Shown here: one piece after another, positions 1-7,312 of the stretch
How the letters are laid out: each line of letters starts with the position of its first letter
Position numbering within the stretch: position 1 is the stretch's first letter
Source of the DNA: Chloroflexota bacterium
GTDB taxonomy: Bacteria > Chloroflexota > Dehalococcoidia > SHYB01 > JACPQI01
DNA: 29,009 nt
Direction of reading: 5' to 3'
Assembly (NCBI GenBank): GCA_016190545.1
Contig: JACPQI010000081.1
Location: forward strand, 1-29,009
Position numbers and translations under genes: made by a program
The notes under the pieces: generated by a model
Told to the model about the DNA's origin: nothing
The model's database searches: none
The model's input: the letters and a program-made list of their open reading frames with translations, nothing else

Positions 1-276
1 ACCATCACCTTTCTTGTAGCTGAAAGCGGCGTGAAGGTGTCCGGTCGCGGCATCGTCGATGACGGCACGGCTGAGCTCTTGGGCCGTCGCTACCAGCGGT
101 TCACGGCGCACGACGTGCGTCCTGATTCTCGTATCGAGTTGCGCCTGGACGGCCTTGCGTACCCTCAGACCCAGGACTACCTGCGCTGGGGCATCATTGG
201 AGGCGGTCTGGCCGTGGGGGCGTTGGTGCTGGTGTTCCTCCTGCGCCGCGCCTCCCGGCGAGCGGAAGCGCTATAG
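1..276 (+). CDS. C-terminal part of a membrane-anchored protein (5' end outside window)
   Basis: The reading frame is open from base 1 and ends at a TAG at 274-276, so only the last 91 residues are visible. An internal GTG at 31 is not a convincing start because the frame continues upstream. The visible part is an extracytoplasmic beta-rich stretch, then one hydrophobic segment (GGGLAVGALVLVFLLRR), then a short basic cytoplasmic tail. That is the layout of a type I membrane protein anchored by its C-terminus. It lies about 60 bases before ccmA on the same strand and may be part of the cytochrome c maturation operon. I do not recognise the family, and no catalytic motif is visible in this fragment. 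Confidence 0.6.
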   Translation, partial: TITFLVAESGVKVSGRGIVDDGTAELLGRRYQRFTAHDVRPDSRIELRLDGLAYPQTQDYLRWGIIGGGLAVGALVLVFLLRRASRRAEAL

Positions 277-334
277 TATCGGGCATGATGGGTGACAACA
301 AGGGGAGGTGTCGGCGGGTGAGGGTGTCAGGCCC

Positions 335-1090
335 ATGGTGACAGCATCCGCACCGCGTGAAGCCCCGTCAGGCGCTGCCGCCTCGGTCGCCATTCAGGTG
401 AAGGGCCTGCGCAAGGCCTTCGGGCTCAACCTCGCCTTGCGCGGCATCGATCTCGCGGTGGCGCGGGGGGAGCGCGTGGTCATGTTCGGGCCTAATGGCT
501 CCGGCAAGACCACGCTCCTGAAAATCCTCTCCACCGTCATGCGCCCCACGTCCGGCGCTTTCGCCATCAATGGCCTCGACGCCCAGCAGCAGGCCGCCGC
601 TATCCGCCGCAGCATCGGCGTTGTGACACACCAACCGCTGTTGTATGAAGACCTCACCGCCCTGGAGAACCTGCGCTTCTATGGCCGCATGTACGGCGTG
701 GCCGACCTGGAACAGCGCGCCCAGCTTCTCCTGGCCCGGGTGGGCATGGCCAGACGCCAGCACGACCGCGTCCGCACCCTCTCTCACGGCATGCAGAAGC
801 GCGTCACTCTCGCCCGCGCTCTCCTTCACGACCCGTCTATCCTGCTGCTCGACGAACCGGAGAGCGGCCTCGACCTTGACGCCCTCGCCATGCTGCAAGG
901 GCTGCTCGCCGCCCCTACCGAAAGGGGTGAGCAGCGCACCGTCCTCATGACCACCCACAACTTCGAGCGCGGCCTGGACATCGCGCAGAGGGCCGCCGTT
1001 CTCTCCCAGGGGCGGATTGTCTACCACGGCACGCCAAATAAGGCTACCTTCCGCGCCCTCTACGCCCAGCTTACGGGAGGGCAGCCGTGA
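335..1090 (+). CDS. ccmA: Heme exporter ABC ATPase CcmA
   Basis: Cytoplasmic ATPase of the CcmABCD complex, which uses ATP hydrolysis to release holo-CcmE during cytochrome c maturation. Counting from an upstream in-frame GTG at 308, Walker A (GPNGSGKT) is at 61-68, the signature LSHGM at 158-162 and Walker B ILLLDEP at 178-184, followed by a D-loop (SGLD) and a switch His (TTHN). The signature reads LSHGM rather than LSGGQ, and degenerate signatures are common in CcmA. I chose the ATG at 335 because the Shine-Dalgarno-like AGGGGAG abuts the GTG at 308 with no spacer, and CcmA proteins usually begin close to the first beta strand. The 3' end overlaps ccmB by four bases. The neighbouring ccmB and ccmC genes make the ccmA call firm. 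Confidence 0.9.
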   Translation: MVTASAPREAPSGAAASVAIQVKGLRKAFGLNLALRGIDLAVARGERVVMFGPNGSGKTTLLKILSTVMRPTSGAFAINGLDAQQQAAAIRRSIGVVTHQPLLYEDLTALENLRFYGRMYGVADLEQRAQLLLARVGMARRQHDRVRTLSHGMQKRVTLARALLHDPSILLLDEPESGLDLDALAMLQGLLAAPTERGEQRTVLMTTHNFERGLDIAQRAAVLSQGRIVYHGTPNKATFRALYAQLTGGQP

Positions 1091-1761
1091 AAGCCTTCTG
1101 GTCGGCGGTGGGCGCCATCCTGTGGAAAGACATCCTGGCCGAGGTCCGGGCCAAGGAGATCGTTCTCTCCGCCGTCGTCTTCGTCATCCTCGTCCTGGTC
1201 ATCTTCAACTTCGCCTTCCGTCCCGGCCCAGACCTGGTCACCACGGTCGGGCCCGGCGTGCTGTGGGTCGCTTTCACCTTCGCCGGCGTGCTGGGCATGA
1301 ACCGCACCTTCATCCTGGAGCGGGACCGGGGCTGCCTGGAAGGGATTACCCTTACTCCAGCGCCGCGCGAGGCCCTGTTCGCTGGCAAGATGCTTTCCAT
1401 CTTCCTCTTCATGATGGTGGTGGAGCTGGTGAGCCTGCCGGTCTTCTCCGTCATTTTCAACCTCCCTATGTTCCCGCCGCGGCTTGTGCTCGTGATGTTC
1501 CTGGGCACCGTGGGCTTCTCGGCGGTGGGCACCGTCTTCTCCGCCATCGCCGTCCATAGCCGCGCCCGCGAGATCATGCTGCCCATCCTCTTTTTCCCGG
1601 TCGTCGTTCCCATCATCATCTCCGCTGTCCAGGCCTCCGGCGTGGTCCTCCGCTCCGAACCCTGGGGCGACCTCCTCACCTGGGTGGAAATCATGCTGGC
1701 ATTCGATGTCGTTTTCCTGGTAGTATCATCTCTAGCCTTTGAGTATGTCATCGAACAGTAG
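1087..1761 (+). CDS. ccmB: Heme exporter permease CcmB
   Basis: 224-residue polytopic membrane protein, the usual CcmB length (about 220), with roughly six hydrophobic segments. It starts at a GTG inside the GTGA overlap with the ccmA stop, which implies translational coupling. Recognisable family features are the N-terminal WKDILAEVRAKE amphipathic stretch and the ERDRGCLEGITLTP loop after the second segment, a cytoplasmic loop typical of ABC-2-like permeases that contacts the ATPase. With CcmA and CcmC it forms the membrane complex that handles heme for CcmE. ccmC begins six bases after the stop. Confidence 0.9.
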   Translation: MKAFWSAVGAILWKDILAEVRAKEIVLSAVVFVILVLVIFNFAFRPGPDLVTTVGPGVLWVAFTFAGVLGMNRTFILERDRGCLEGITLTPAPREALFAGKMLSIFLFMMVVELVSLPVFSVIFNLPMFPPRLVLVMFLGTVGFSAVGTVFSAIAVHSRAREIMLPILFFPVVVPIIISAVQASGVVLRSEPWGDLLTWVEIMLAFDVVFLVVSSLAFEYVIEQ

Positions 1762-1767
1762 GGGACG

Positions 1768-2508
1768 ATGGACTGGCAATCAGCCAAAGTGAAGAATGCA
1801 CTCCTGGCGGTAACGGCCCCGTTGCTGCTCGGCTCACTCTATTTGGCCCTCGTCTGGGCGCCCAACGAGCTTACAATGGGCCAGGTCTATCGCATCATGT
1901 ACATCCATGTGCCAGTGAGCTGGGTGGCCTTTCTGGCCTTCTTCGTCGTGTTCGTCGCCAGCCTTGTGCACCTGTGGAAACGCGATCTCCGCTCTGATGT
2001 GGTGGCCCAGTCGGCGGCGGAGCTCGGCGTCCTGTTCACCACACTGAGCCTGGTGACCGGAGCTATCTGGGGCAAGCCCACCTGGGGCGTGTGGTGGACC
2101 TGGGACCCCCGCCTCACCTCCACGTTGCTGTTGTGGATGATCTACGTGGGCTACCTCATGGTGCGCACCTACGCGGCGGAAGGCCAGGCCTCCCGCTTTG
2201 CCGCCGTGGTGGGCATCATAGGCTTTGTGGACGTGCCCATCGTCTACTTCTCCATTTGGTGGTGGCAGAACATCCACCCGGAAGCGGTGGTGCGCGGCAC
2301 CGACATCAATATGAGTTGGGAGATGTCCCTTACCCTCTTCCTCTCCGTTCTTGCCTTCACCCTGCTTTACGTTTACCTACAGTTGCAGCGGGTGCGGCTC
2401 CAGTGGCAGGTCAGAGAAGTGGAGATTATGAAGCGCGCCTATCTGACAGGAGAGTCCCTTGCCGAGCTTGAGATCCTCTCGGCCCGGCCTCGCGAGGTGC
2501 AGCGGTGA
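1768..2508 (+). CDS. ccmC: Heme-handling membrane protein CcmC
   Basis: 246-residue polytopic protein of the heme-handling family. The tryptophan-rich WWD signature is intact at about 101-116 (WGKPTWGVWWTWDPRLT). The two conserved periplasmic histidines that bind heme are visible as His47 (in YIHVPVSW) and His170 (in WWWQNIHP). CcmC presents heme to CcmE and promotes its covalent attachment. The ATG follows a GGGGACG stretch just after the ccmB stop. The 3' end overlaps the next gene by four bases (GTGA). CcsA/CcmF relatives share the WWD motif, but the length and the ccmAB context favour CcmC. Confidence 0.93.
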   Translation: MDWQSAKVKNALLAVTAPLLLGSLYLALVWAPNELTMGQVYRIMYIHVPVSWVAFLAFFVVFVASLVHLWKRDLRSDVVAQSAAELGVLFTTLSLVTGAIWGKPTWGVWWTWDPRLTSTLLLWMIYVGYLMVRTYAAEGQASRFAAVVGIIGFVDVPIVYFSIWWWQNIHPEAVVRGTDINMSWEMSLTLFLSVLAFTLLYVYLQLQRVRLQWQVREVEIMKRAYLTGESLAELEILSARPREVQR

Positions 2509-2831
2509 TCATACGTCGCGGAAAGCTTGTAGCCGTTGGTCTTGTAACCCTCGTAGCGCTCCTCGTGAGCGCTGGCGCCGCTCAGGCTGCCATGTCGCCA
2601 GATCCCCACGCGCCGACGTATCCGGCGGTTATAGCGCAGCAGAACGCCAGGGAGGACGAGAGCAATCTCAAGTTCATCATGGCGGCCTTCGCTGTGGTCT
2701 GGGCGGCCTTTTTTGGCTATGCCTTTGTGTCGGCGCGGCGCGAACTGCAACTGCGCCGTGAAATCGAAGCCCTGCGCGAGGCTCTTAAAGAGCACGAGGC
2801 TGCCCAAGGGAAGAGCACCGGGAGCGGTTGA
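2505..2831 (+). CDS. ccmD: CcmD-like small membrane protein
   Basis: 108 residues starting at a GTG inside the GTGA overlap with the ccmC stop. Order of parts: an N-terminal hydrophobic, signal-peptide-like segment ending in AGAAQA (about 8-28), an Asp/His/Pro-rich linker, a second hydrophobic segment (FIMAAFAVVWAAFFGYAFV, about 57-75), then a charged heptad-like helix (RRELQLRREIEALREALKEHEA). The segment followed by a basic coiled-coil tail is the CcmD pattern, and CcmD helps release holo-CcmE from CcmABC. Classical CcmD is only about 50-70 residues with one helix; this one carries an extra N-terminal hydrophobic segment. The call rests mainly on position and layout. Confidence 0.65.
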   Translation: MIIRRGKLVAVGLVTLVALLVSAGAAQAAMSPDPHAPTYPAVIAQQNAREDESNLKFIMAAFAVVWAAFFGYAFVSARRELQLRREIEALREALKEHEAAQGKSTGSG

Positions 2832-2872
2832 CGCAAGTTTCACAAACTTCGCTCCGCTGGATTTGGTCGAGG

Positions 2873-2902
2873 TTTGCAAAAACGGGTGGCTTGGGTTATC
2901 AT
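2873..2902 (+). promoter_or_regulatory. Possible promoter ahead of the ccmE-like gene
   Basis: TTTGCA (2873-2878) and TATCAT (2897-2902) are separated by 18 bases in the 154-base gap between the ccmD-like and ccmE-like genes. The -10 matches five of six consensus positions and the -35 four of six. It is supported only by sequence similarity to a sigma70 promoter. A short dyad, AAGTTT-CAC-AAACTT at 2835-2849, lies about 25 bases upstream. Confidence 0.3.
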
Positions 2903-2985
2903 AGGTGGCCGTAGCCAGTGAAAAAAGGCACATTCCTTTCCGTGGCCTTATGGTGAAGGGCGAGTAGGCCCTGTTGGTGTGGCTC

Positions 2986-3420
2986 ATGGCGGACCATCAA
3001 GATACGGCGACGACCGGTGTGAGAGGAGTATGGTCATCCAGAAACATCAAGTTCGCTCTGGCGGGCGCGCTGGTTCTGGCAGCCATAGCCTTTCTTACCT
3101 TCATGATGACGCGAGGGGCGTCGTCATTTTTTGCTGGGGTCAGCGAGGTGTTGGCCCAGGGGCCCACGGAACAGCAGGTGCGCGTCAAGGGAAAGGTGCT
3201 GGTGGCGTCTATCCGACAAGACCCGGCGAAGAACGAAATGCGGTTCGAGATGACGGACGGCAGCCGTTCTATGCCGGTGCTCTACTATGGCGGTGTGACC
3301 AACCAGTTCTACCGCACGGATGCGGACGTGGTCGTGGAGGGCCGCCTGGGGACAGACGGCGTCTTTCGGGCGGACAACCTGATCAGTCGGCACGCCTCCG
3401 AGCTGGTGGCGGACAAGTAG
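2986..3420 (+). CDS. ccmE: CcmE-like heme chaperone with altered heme-binding motif
   Basis: 144 residues from the ATG at 2986. The frame also offers a TTG at 2974 and a GTG at 2977, but no clear ribosome binding site decides between them. There is a short cytoplasmic N-terminus, one membrane segment (FALAGALVLAAIAFLTFMM), then an OB-fold domain with the family pattern VRVKGKV, MRFEMTDG, MPVLYYGG and VVVEGRLGTDGVFRADNL. CcmE normally binds heme covalently through His in an HxxxY motif near the C-terminus. Here the equivalent site reads RHASEL, so the His is present and the Tyr position is Leu. CcmE receives heme from CcmC and delivers it to the apocytochrome lyase. No lyase genes (ccmF, ccmH) are in the window. 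Confidence 0.8.
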   Translation: MADHQDTATTGVRGVWSSRNIKFALAGALVLAAIAFLTFMMTRGASSFFAGVSEVLAQGPTEQQVRVKGKVLVASIRQDPAKNEMRFEMTDGSRSMPVLYYGGVTNQFYRTDADVVVEGRLGTDGVFRADNLISRHASELVADK

Positions 3421-3488
3421 GGTAGCGCGGGAGCTTCCGTCTGCAGCGGACCCGTTGCCGTTGACTCAGCGCGGGCTGGAAAGGGAGT

Positions 3489-5618
3489 ATGGCACAGAAA
3501 CCGAAGTCGGTGTTCAACGTAAGAGTCGTAGACGTTGAATACTATAAGTCTCAGATCGAATGCCAGGCTGCTTGCCCGGTGCAGACGGACTGTCGGGGCT
3601 ACGTCCTGGCCGTCTCCAACGGCGACTATCAGAAAGGCTATATCCAGGCTCGCCAGCCTAACCCGGTGGCGTCTACCTGCGGCCAGGTCTGCAACGCGCC
3701 GTGCGAAAAGGCCTGCCGCCGCGGCGAGTTCGGCGACCCGGTCTCCATCCGCGCCCTCAAGCGCTTCCTCAGCGAACAGTACGGCGTTGAAGCGAGCACC
3801 GGCATCGACGGCCGTATCGTAGGCAAAGCCCTTTTGGACACCGTGGCGCCGGAGAACTCCCACACCTGGGAGAGCTTCGCCTCCTTCAAGGAGGCGGGCG
3901 ACAGGTTCACGCGCAGGAGCGCCAGGGTAGCCGTCGTCGGTGCCGGGCCCGCCGGCCTGTCCTCGGCCCACGACCTGGCCCTCTTGGGCTATCAGGTCAC
4001 TATCTTTGAAGCTGCCTCCGTGCCAGGCGGCATGCACAATCTGGGCGTGCCGGAGTACCGCCTCGACCGCCGCATGGTCCGCCGCGAGATCGAAGACATC
4101 TTGAGCATCGGCAATATCGAGGTCAAGCACAACAGCCGCCTCGGCAAGGACTTCACCATCAAGGGCCTCAAAGAAGCGGGCTACGAAGCCATAGTTCTCG
4201 CCTTTGGCCTGTGGAGGAGCCGTGGACTCAATATCCCAGGCATTGACACCCCTGGCGTGTTGAAGGCCTTGGAGGAATTCATCCCCCAGACCAACCTGGG
4301 GGTTCCTGTAAAGGTTGGCAAGCGCATCGCGGTCGTGGGCGGTGGCAATACCGCCATGGACGTCATCCGCACGTCGCAGCGCCTCAACGCCGAGGGCGTT
4401 ATGCCGCGCGGCGAAGATATTGAAAAGTCCCGCCGCCGCCGTCAGGTCCGAGAGCTGCCGCCCATCTTGCGCCGCGTCGTGGAGCAGCGGGAGGGCCTGC
4501 GCCAGGACCTGCACCTCGGTGTGCCCATCATCCCTGGCCGCGAGGTGCACGACCTCGTCGTGGAAGCCTGGGACGAGATGCTCGCCGACGAAGTTGAGAA
4601 AGAGGACGCGCTGGAAGAGGGCATCATCTTCCACAACCGGGTCATGCCCACCCGCATCGTCGTGCAGGACGGTAATGTGGCGGGCGTGGAGGTCAAGCGC
4701 GTCACCCGCGTCTACGACGACAGCAACCGGTTCAACCCCCAGCTTGAGCCTGGCAGCGAGCGCGTCATCCCGTGCGATACCGTCATCCTCGCCATCGGTC
4801 AGATGCCGGACTTCTCCTGGCTCAAGCCCGAGGACGGCGTCGAAGTCAGCAAGCGCGGCGTCCTCGAAGTCGATCCCGACACCATGGCGACGACGGTGCC
4901 CGGCGTCTACGCCGCCGGCGACATCGGCCTGGGCCCGCGCCTCATCATCGACGCGGTGGCGGACGGCCATAGGGCCGCCCGTGCCATAGATGAATACCTC
5001 CAGCAGAAAAAGTCGGTCATCGTCCAGAAGGGTTACATGGAGACGGTGCCCTTCGACCGCTTCCCTTCCAAGTACGATAACCTGCCCAAGCAGGGCATGC
5101 TTCAGACGCCCTTCGAGCGGCCCCCGGTCATTCCGGTGGAGGAACGCGTTGGCGTGACCGAGATTGAAAAGGCCTACACGCCGGAGATGGCCAAGCGGCA
5201 AGGTGAACGATGCTTTGAATGCCACGTGCAGACCGTTTTCAACGGCGACCTCTGCATCATGTGCAACGGCTGCGTGGACATCTGCCCCGAAAACTGCTTG
5301 ACTATGGTACCCGTCACTGATCTGGAGCCTAGCCCGGACCTGGATGGGGTGCTCAAGACCAAGTTCGGCTACTCTCTCTCTGAATTGCGCACGTCCGGCA
5401 TTGATGCGGAGGCCTTGGGCGGCGGCGTCTCCGTCATGCTCAAGGACGATACCGCTTGCACCCGCTGCGCCCTGTGCGCCAAGCGCTGCCCCACAGAAGC
5501 CATTACTATGGAGTCCTTCTGGTTTGAGGAGGAGCTCCAGTATGAGGATGCCAAGGTGGACCACGCCGCCCATCTGCGGCAGCGTCTCGGTCTCGCCGTT
5601 GTAGGAGGAGCGAGGTGA
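3489..5618 (+). CDS. GltD-like NAD(P)/FAD oxidoreductase with N- and C-terminal Fe-S domains
   Basis: 709-residue soluble protein. Residues 20-100 form an Fer4_20 domain as in glutamate synthase small subunit and dihydropyrimidine dehydrogenase (C25, C29, C35, then C64, C68, C72, C76). An FAD-binding Rossmann motif GAGPAG is at 151-156, the NAD(P)-binding motif VGGGNTAMD at 283-291 and the second FAD contact AAGD at 476-479. The C-terminal part carries two ferredoxin-type 4Fe-4S motifs (C589/C592/C595/C599 and C657/C660/C663/C667) plus extra cysteines C575, C578 and C603. No glutamate synthase large subunit is nearby. Instead the stop overlaps the cytochrome b start by four bases (GTGA), so it is probably the NAD(P)-reactive module of the quinol-oxidising complex encoded downstream. 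The ATG follows AAAGGGAG with a short spacer. Direction of electron flow is unknown. Confidence 0.88.
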   Translation: MAQKPKSVFNVRVVDVEYYKSQIECQAACPVQTDCRGYVLAVSNGDYQKGYIQARQPNPVASTCGQVCNAPCEKACRRGEFGDPVSIRALKRFLSEQYGVEASTGIDGRIVGKALLDTVAPENSHTWESFASFKEAGDRFTRRSARVAVVGAGPAGLSSAHDLALLGYQVTIFEAASVPGGMHNLGVPEYRLDRRMVRREIEDILSIGNIEVKHNSRLGKDFTIKGLKEAGYEAIVLAFGLWRSRGLNIPGIDTPGVLKALEEFIPQTNLGVPVKVGKRIAVVGGGNTAMDVIRTSQRLNAEGVMPRGEDIEKSRRRRQVRELPPILRRVVEQREGLRQDLHLGVPIIPGREVHDLVVEAWDEMLADEVEKEDALEEGIIFHNRVMPTRIVVQDGNVAGVEVKRVTRVYDDSNRFNPQLEPGSERVIPCDTVILAIGQMPDFSWLKPEDGVEVSKRGVLEVDPDTMATTVPGVYAAGDIGLGPRLIIDAVADGHRAARAIDEYLQQKKSVIVQKGYMETVPFDRFPSKYDNLPKQGMLQTPFERPPVIPVEERVGVTEIEKAYTPEMAKRQGERCFECHVQTVFNGDLCIMCNGCVDICPENCLTMVPVTDLEPSPDLDGVLKTKFGYSLSELRTSGIDAEALGGGVSVMLKDDTACTRCALCAKRCPTEAITMESFWFEEELQYEDAKVDHAAHLRQRLGLAVVGGAR

Positions 5619-6394
5619 AGATGCCTGCACTGCCCCCGCCAGCCGAAAAGATGCTGTGGAAGGTTCGCAATAGCACCGTCTGGCGCTCTTTTTGGCGACA
5701 GGGCTACCCCGCCACGGATGAGAACCGGGCCCTGATCATGTTCAACAGCCTGTTCCTTCACCTCATGCCAGTGAAGGTCAGGCGGCATACCCTCAAGATC
5801 ACCTACACGTGGGGGCTCGGCTTCACCGCCTTCTGGCTCTTCATCATCCTTACTCTCACCGGCGCCGTCCTTATGTTCTTCTATGTGCCGGATGTCTCCC
5901 GCGCTTACTACGATATCCAGCGGCTGGAGACGGAGATACCATTCGGCGCTCTCTTCCGGAACACGCACCGCTGGGCCGCCCACCTCATGGTGCTCATCGT
6001 CTTCCTTCATATGTGCCGCGTCTTCTACACCGGCGGCTATAAGCAGCCCCGCGAGTGGAACTGGGTGGTGGGCGTCATTCTCTTCGTCGTCACCCTGCTC
6101 CTCAGCTTCACCGGCTATCTCCTGCCCTGGGACGACTTGGGCATCGCCGCCAGCAAAATCGGCGGCCAGATCGCTCAGACCTCGCCGTTCCTGGGTAAAT
6201 GGGTGCGAGGCCTCCTCATCGGCGTGCCGCTGAGCCAGGAAGTCGGCCAGCAGACCATCATCCGGTGGTACGTGTTGCACGTCATCGTCCTGCCGCTGGC
6301 CTGTTACCTGCTCATCTTCTTCCACTTCTGGCGCATCAGGAAGGACGGTGGCATCTCCCATCCCGTGGAGCGCCCAAGCTCAGAGGAAAAGTAA
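5615..6394 (+). CDS. Cytochrome b6-like subunit (N-terminal half of cytochrome b)
   Basis: 259-residue membrane protein with the four helices that bind two b hemes. Likely ligands are H118 (THRW) paired with H222 (LHVIVLP), and H132 (LHMCRVF) paired with H237 (FHFWRIRKDGG). The spacings are 14 and 15 residues, the second being the cytochrome b6 spacing rather than the 14 of mitochondrial cytochrome b. Other family marks are YTGGYKQPREWNW and TGYLLPWDD. The Cys that binds the extra heme of cytochrome b6 just before the first helix is not present (FNSLFLHL there). The GTG start sits in the GTGA overlap with the flavoprotein gene, six bases after AGGAGG; an ATG at 5621 is also possible. It forms the quinol-oxidising core with the next gene. 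Confidence 0.9.
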   Translation: MKMPALPPPAEKMLWKVRNSTVWRSFWRQGYPATDENRALIMFNSLFLHLMPVKVRRHTLKITYTWGLGFTAFWLFIILTLTGAVLMFFYVPDVSRAYYDIQRLETEIPFGALFRNTHRWAAHLMVLIVFLHMCRVFYTGGYKQPREWNWVVGVILFVVTLLLSFTGYLLPWDDLGIAASKIGGQIAQTSPFLGKWVRGLLIGVPLSQEVGQQTIIRWYVLHVIVLPLACYLLIFFHFWRIRKDGGISHPVERPSSEEK

Positions 6395-6433
6395 GCAGCG
6401 GAATACAACGCTGGATTCGACTGCGGAGGACCC

Positions 6434-7273
6434 ATGGCACGGGAAATAAAGCAAGAGTTCTTCCCCAAAGACCCTAAAAAGACCTATGGGCTCATGGAGG
6501 TGATGAAAGGACGCGCCCCCCTCGTGGGCAAGGGCGGCCCTGAAAACTCCGTGTTTGCCTGGCCTAACCTCCTCATCATGGAGGTGCTGGCCGCCTTGGG
6601 CGTGACCCTGGTGGTCGTGCTCATGGGCATGTTCATCCGGGCCCCGCTCCGCGAGTTCGCGGACGCCGACAAGGTCCAGTTGGTGGAAAAGGCGCCCTGG
6701 TACTTCCTCAACCTTCAGGAATTGTTGCGCCACATGAATCCATCCCTGGCCGGCGTCATTCTGCCGACCATTGTGTTGGGTCTGCTGGCGGCCATCCCCT
6801 ACGTGGACCGCAGCACCAAGGACGTGGGTATCTGGTTTTCCAGCAAAAAGGGCAAGATCGTCGCCGCCTTCTCTGCCGTCTATGCACTGGCCCTCACCGT
6901 CGTGCTCATCGCCTTCAACGAGCTGTACAAGCCGTTGGGTTCTGAGGGCCCCAGCGGTTTTCGCGGCATCTTTAGCCACAAGGTCATCGTCGATGGAAAA
7001 GAGTCCATCGAGCGCATTATCAGTGACGCCAAGATATTTGACATCGTAGTCGGCTGGACCATTCCTGTCGTGATCATTTTTGTGCTCTCCATGCTCTTGG
7101 TCGGCATTCTTAAACAGGGGTTCAAGGCCAACCTGCGTGAAATGCTCATCGGTGTCTTCAGCGCCTTTGTGGCGGTCTACGCCGCCACCACCATCAGCGG
7201 ACTCTTCTTCAGAGGTGAAAACTTTGGGCTCGTGGCCCCGTGGAACCTTCCGCCAAACGCTCTGTCCTTCTAA
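6434..7273 (+). CDS. Subunit IV-like cytochrome b C-terminal protein with extra helices
   Basis: 279-residue membrane protein corresponding to the C-terminal half of cytochrome b (cytochrome b6f subunit IV). Family features are VFAWPNLLIMEVL at about 40-52, the quinol-site loop KAPWYFLNLQELL at about 84-96, and AGVILPTIVLGLLAAIPYVDRS. The usual PEWY motif is APWY here, so the catalytic Glu position differs. Subunit IV has three helices in about 160 residues. This protein continues with at least two more hydrophobic segments (about 206-228 and 238-259), so it is longer than subunit IV. The ATG follows GGAGGA with a five-base spacer. It stands between the b6-like and Rieske genes. Confidence 0.85.
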   Translation: MAREIKQEFFPKDPKKTYGLMEVMKGRAPLVGKGGPENSVFAWPNLLIMEVLAALGVTLVVVLMGMFIRAPLREFADADKVQLVEKAPWYFLNLQELLRHMNPSLAGVILPTIVLGLLAAIPYVDRSTKDVGIWFSSKKGKIVAAFSAVYALALTVVLIAFNELYKPLGSEGPSGFRGIFSHKVIVDGKESIERIISDAKIFDIVVGWTIPVVIIFVLSMLLVGILKQGFKANLREMLIGVFSAFVAVYAATTISGLFFRGENFGLVAPWNLPPNALSF

Positions 7274-7312
7274 GAAGCAGTTAAAGAACTTAAGCGAGGG
7301 CAGCAACGAAAC

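Noticed and set aside
3309..5630. 773-residue open frame on the minus strand
   Set aside because: It is antisense to the well-supported flavoprotein gene over its whole length, has no recognisable domain, and is rich in Ala/Asp/Gly/His as expected from GC-rich codon shadows.
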